Part shown: piece after piece, positions 62,092-64,000 of the stretch
Layout of the letters: each line of letters starts with the position of its first letter
Position numbering within the stretch: the stretch's first letter is position 1
DNA from: Methyloprofundus sp.
GTDB taxonomy: Bacteria > Pseudomonadota > Gammaproteobacteria > Methylococcales > Methylomonadaceae
Length of the DNA: 64,000 nt
Reading direction: 5' to 3'
NCBI GenBank assembly: GCA_016592635.1
Contig: AP023240.1
Span: 2,893,630-2,957,629, forward strand
Made by a program: the position numbers and the translations under genes
The notes under the pieces: model-generated
What the model was told of the DNA's origin: nothing
Databases searched by the model: none
Seen by the model: the letters and a program-made list of their open reading frames with translations, nothing else

Positions 62092-63681
62092 ATGCAAGAG
62101 TCAGTCAAAGAAGCTCTAAGTGCTTGGTCTACCTTACTAAATAACAAGATACAAATTAACCCGGAATTAAAAAGTTGTATTGCCGTTAAGAAATCTGTTA
62201 TTGCCACTCTGTTCCCAGCAAGTGTAAAAGACATAATAGAATGTGTAAAAATAGCTGACACTTATAAAATACCGATATACACCGTTAGTACAGGCCATAA
62301 TTGGGGGTATGGATCCTCACTTCCAGTCGAAGAAAACTGCATCATATTAAACCTATCTAATATGAATAAGATAATTAGTTTTGACGCTAAAACTGGCGTT
62401 ATTACTATAGAGCCAGGTGTCACACAACATCAACTTGCAACTTTTCTGGACAAGCACCAACACCCTTATTTAATCCCCGTCACAGGAGCAGGACCTGACT
62501 GTAGTATTGTAGGAAACGCCATTGAGCGTGGCTACGGAATCACCCCTTATGCCGACCATTTTGCCTCAGTTCTTAGCCTAGAGGCTATTCTAGCAGATGG
62601 CTCACTTTACCAGTCTATGTTAAGCAAGCTGGGCAGTCAAAATATTGACACTCTACATAAATGGGGCATGGGGCCTTATCTTGATGGCCTCTTTACCCAA
62701 GGAAACCTAGGCATTGTCACACAAATGAGTATTGCTTTGGCCCCTACGCCCAGCAGCGTAAAAGCATTTTTCTTTAGTGTAAAAAAAGCTGACGACTTAG
62801 AAGAGATAGTAATTTGTATCCAGAGAATCATTAAAGAATTAAATGGAGTGTTAGGATCTATTAATGTCATGAACCAACATCGAGTACTATCGATGACCGA
62901 ACCATACCCTGATGCTGACCAATTAATTAATGGCCTTATTTCCACTGCTGCAATTACAAAGATGGCAAGAAAACGACAAGTCTTTCCTTGGACCTGCGTC
63001 GGAGCTTTATATGGAAATAAAGCAGTTGTTAATGCAGCTCAAAAAGAAATAAAGAAAATTTTAGGCTGGAAAGCCAAGCGTCTAATATTCTTCACTCCAA
63101 AAACAGTATCCAGAATCAATAGCATCACACAAAGCACACCATTTATTAAGTACAATATGATTGGTGAAACCGTAACAACCCTGCACAAAACCATGCAGCT
63201 TTTTGCAGGCCGCCCTAGTGAGATTGCACTCCCTTTAGCTTACTGGCTGACCAACAACCAACCGCCACAAGGAACTGCCATGCGCCCCGATCAAGATGAT
63301 TGTGGCTTAATCTGGTATTCACCATTAGTCCCTATGCAAGCGGAAAAAGTAACTGAATTCACCACAATGGTTACTAGCATCTGCATTAAGCATCAAATAG
63401 AACCATTAATAACTCTCACCTCATTCTCTGACCGCTCTTTTGATAGTACCATTCCAATTTTGTTCAAAAAAGATGACCCAGATGCCGTTTTACGCGCCCA
63501 TGCCTGCTATGAGGAGCTATTTGAAACAGGAAAAAAACTTGGCTTTCTTCCTTACCGCCTCAGCATTCACTCAATGAGTAAACTTGATAAGTATGCAGCC
63601 ATTCCTGACCTACTAAAGTGCATCAAAAAAGCCATTGACCCCAATAATATATTAGCTCCAGGGCGCTACCTACCAAAGTAA
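62092..63681 (+). CDS. VAO-family FAD-binding oxidoreductase
   Basis: About 529 residues from ATG 62092, a length like p-cresol methylhydroxylase flavoproteins. An ATG at 62014 would add 26 mostly hydrophobic residues that could be a signal or an artefact. FAD-binding features are VSTGHNWGYGSSLPVEE, NAIERGYGITPYADHF and QGNLGIVTQM; the C-terminus is AIDPNNILAPGRY. Relatives oxidise 4-alkylphenols or vanillyl alcohol. The covalent FAD residue was not assigned. The substrate is unknown; no cytochrome subunit is adjacent. Confidence 0.8.
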   Translation: MQESVKEALSAWSTLLNNKIQINPELKSCIAVKKSVIATLFPASVKDIIECVKIADTYKIPIYTVSTGHNWGYGSSLPVEENCIILNLSNMNKIISFDAKTGVITIEPGVTQHQLATFLDKHQHPYLIPVTGAGPDCSIVGNAIERGYGITPYADHFASVLSLEAILADGSLYQSMLSKLGSQNIDTLHKWGMGPYLDGLFTQGNLGIVTQMSIALAPTPSSVKAFFFSVKKADDLEEIVICIQRIIKELNGVLGSINVMNQHRVLSMTEPYPDADQLINGLISTAAITKMARKRQVFPWTCVGALYGNKAVVNAAQKEIKKILGWKAKRLIFFTPKTVSRINSITQSTPFIKYNMIGETVTTLHKTMQLFAGRPSEIALPLAYWLTNNQPPQGTAMRPDQDDCGLIWYSPLVPMQAEKVTEFTTMVTSICIKHQIEPLITLTSFSDRSFDSTIPILFKKDDPDAVLRAHACYEELFETGKKLGFLPYRLSIHSMSKLDKYAAIPDLLKCIKKAIDPNNILAPGRYLPK

Positions 63682-63789
63682 CCATTCAAAACATGAGACT
63701 AATTATATACCTCATCACACACTGAAAAATTAACAAACTGCTTATGGAATTAAAGGCCAGCTACTTTTAACTCTATAAGCCAGTACCTT

Positions 63790-64000
63790 TTACGATAACC
63801 TAACTATTTCCTTCAAAAGAGAAGTTGCATAACAACCCACACCTAAAGTAAAACTCAATTCTAAATTATTCTCACTTACAAACTGCCACTGTAATTCTTT
63901 AATACAGCTACGCAATACTCTACGATCTTGCTCAACACCAAAACCAACCAAACCATAAGCCAGTTCAGAAAATTGACTAACCACTTGTTGCTCCAACGTA
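63790..64000 (-). CDS. truD: tRNA pseudouridine synthase D, C-terminal part (cut by window)
   Basis: The last 70 residues of a protein running off the window end. RRVLRSCIKELQWQF, LELSFTLGVGCYATSLLKEIV matches the C-terminus of TruD, which makes pseudouridine 13 in tRNA-Glu. The start, catalytic domain and upstream neighbours lie outside. The reading frame is open through base 64000, so the true start is beyond it. Confidence 0.85.
   Translation of the reverse strand, partial: TLEQQVVSQFSELAYGLVGFGVEQDRRVLRSCIKELQWQFVSENNLELSFTLGVGCYATSLLKEIVRLS

Overview
This is a low-GC gammaproteobacterial chromosome segment, most likely from an aerobic methanotroph of the order Methylococcales. The main evidence is a complete fhcB-fhcA-fhcD-fhcC set (formyltransferase/hydrolase complex of the tetrahydromethanopterin C1 pathway) beside gammaproteobacterial housekeeping genes (miaB-ybeZ-ybeY-corC, rppH, tatD, lplT, truD). 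No rRNA, tRNA or CRISPR array was seen.

Layout. 0.3-2.3 kb (+): a secreted spondin-domain protein, then an ECF sigma factor coupled to an NrsF-type membrane anti-sigma factor. 2.4-5.0 kb: tusC-like, rppH, a HAD phosphatase and tatD. 5.0-5.6 kb: an IS200-type transposase flanked by a series of mini-hairpins, with a decayed relative of one end at 12.4 kb. 5.7-40.0 kb (-): a 34-kb, almost entirely one-directional exopolysaccharide locus of the exosortase A (XrtA/PEP-CTERM) type. 40.0-43.7 kb: miaB-ybeZ-ybeY-corC. 43.8-49.6 kb: ribA, fhcC, fhcD, fhcA, fhcB and a pterin-carbinolamine-dehydratase homologue. 49.6-52.6 kb: a HAD hydrolase and an aminotransferase/oxidoreductase pair resembling GnnB/GnnA. 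52.7-57.5 kb: an overlapping string of a thioredoxin-like protein, a YgjP-type metallopeptidase, a PAS-GGDEF-EAL protein and a PhnD-like lipoprotein. 57.6-60.9 kb: lplT, a TetR regulator, a Nudix hydrolase and a Nif3 protein. 61.0-64.0 kb: a PEP-CTERM protein, a VAO-type flavoprotein and the C-terminal end of truD.

The exopolysaccharide locus reads as one pathway. PrsT-like TPR lipoprotein, Wza-like export lipoprotein, Wzz-like chain-length protein, tyrosine autokinase and outer-membrane barrel form the export machine. Polysaccharide deacetylase, FemAB-like protein, four glycosyltransferases and two asparagine-synthetase-like proteins build or modify the chain. WecB, WecC, TviB, a UDP-glucuronate epimerase and Ugd supply acidic nucleotide sugars. 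An O-antigen-ligase-like protein, a sulfotransferase and an MBOAT/SGNH pair probably finish it. No exosortase, initiating sugar transferase or flippase is encoded here, yet a PEP-CTERM substrate lies 21 kb away, so the system must be split across the genome.

The most interesting part is a four-gene cassette inside the locus (18.5-21.4 kb): a Tat-leader protein, a small PqqD-like protein, an HprK-related kinase and a nucleotidyltransferase. Further along is an asparagine-synthetase homologue that has lost its glutaminase cysteine. The combination resembles peptide- or protein-modification pathways, including tailoring genes of some lasso-peptide clusters, but no dedicated protease or ordinary small precursor is visible. 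All calls come from reading the sequence; no database search was run, and family names are from memory.
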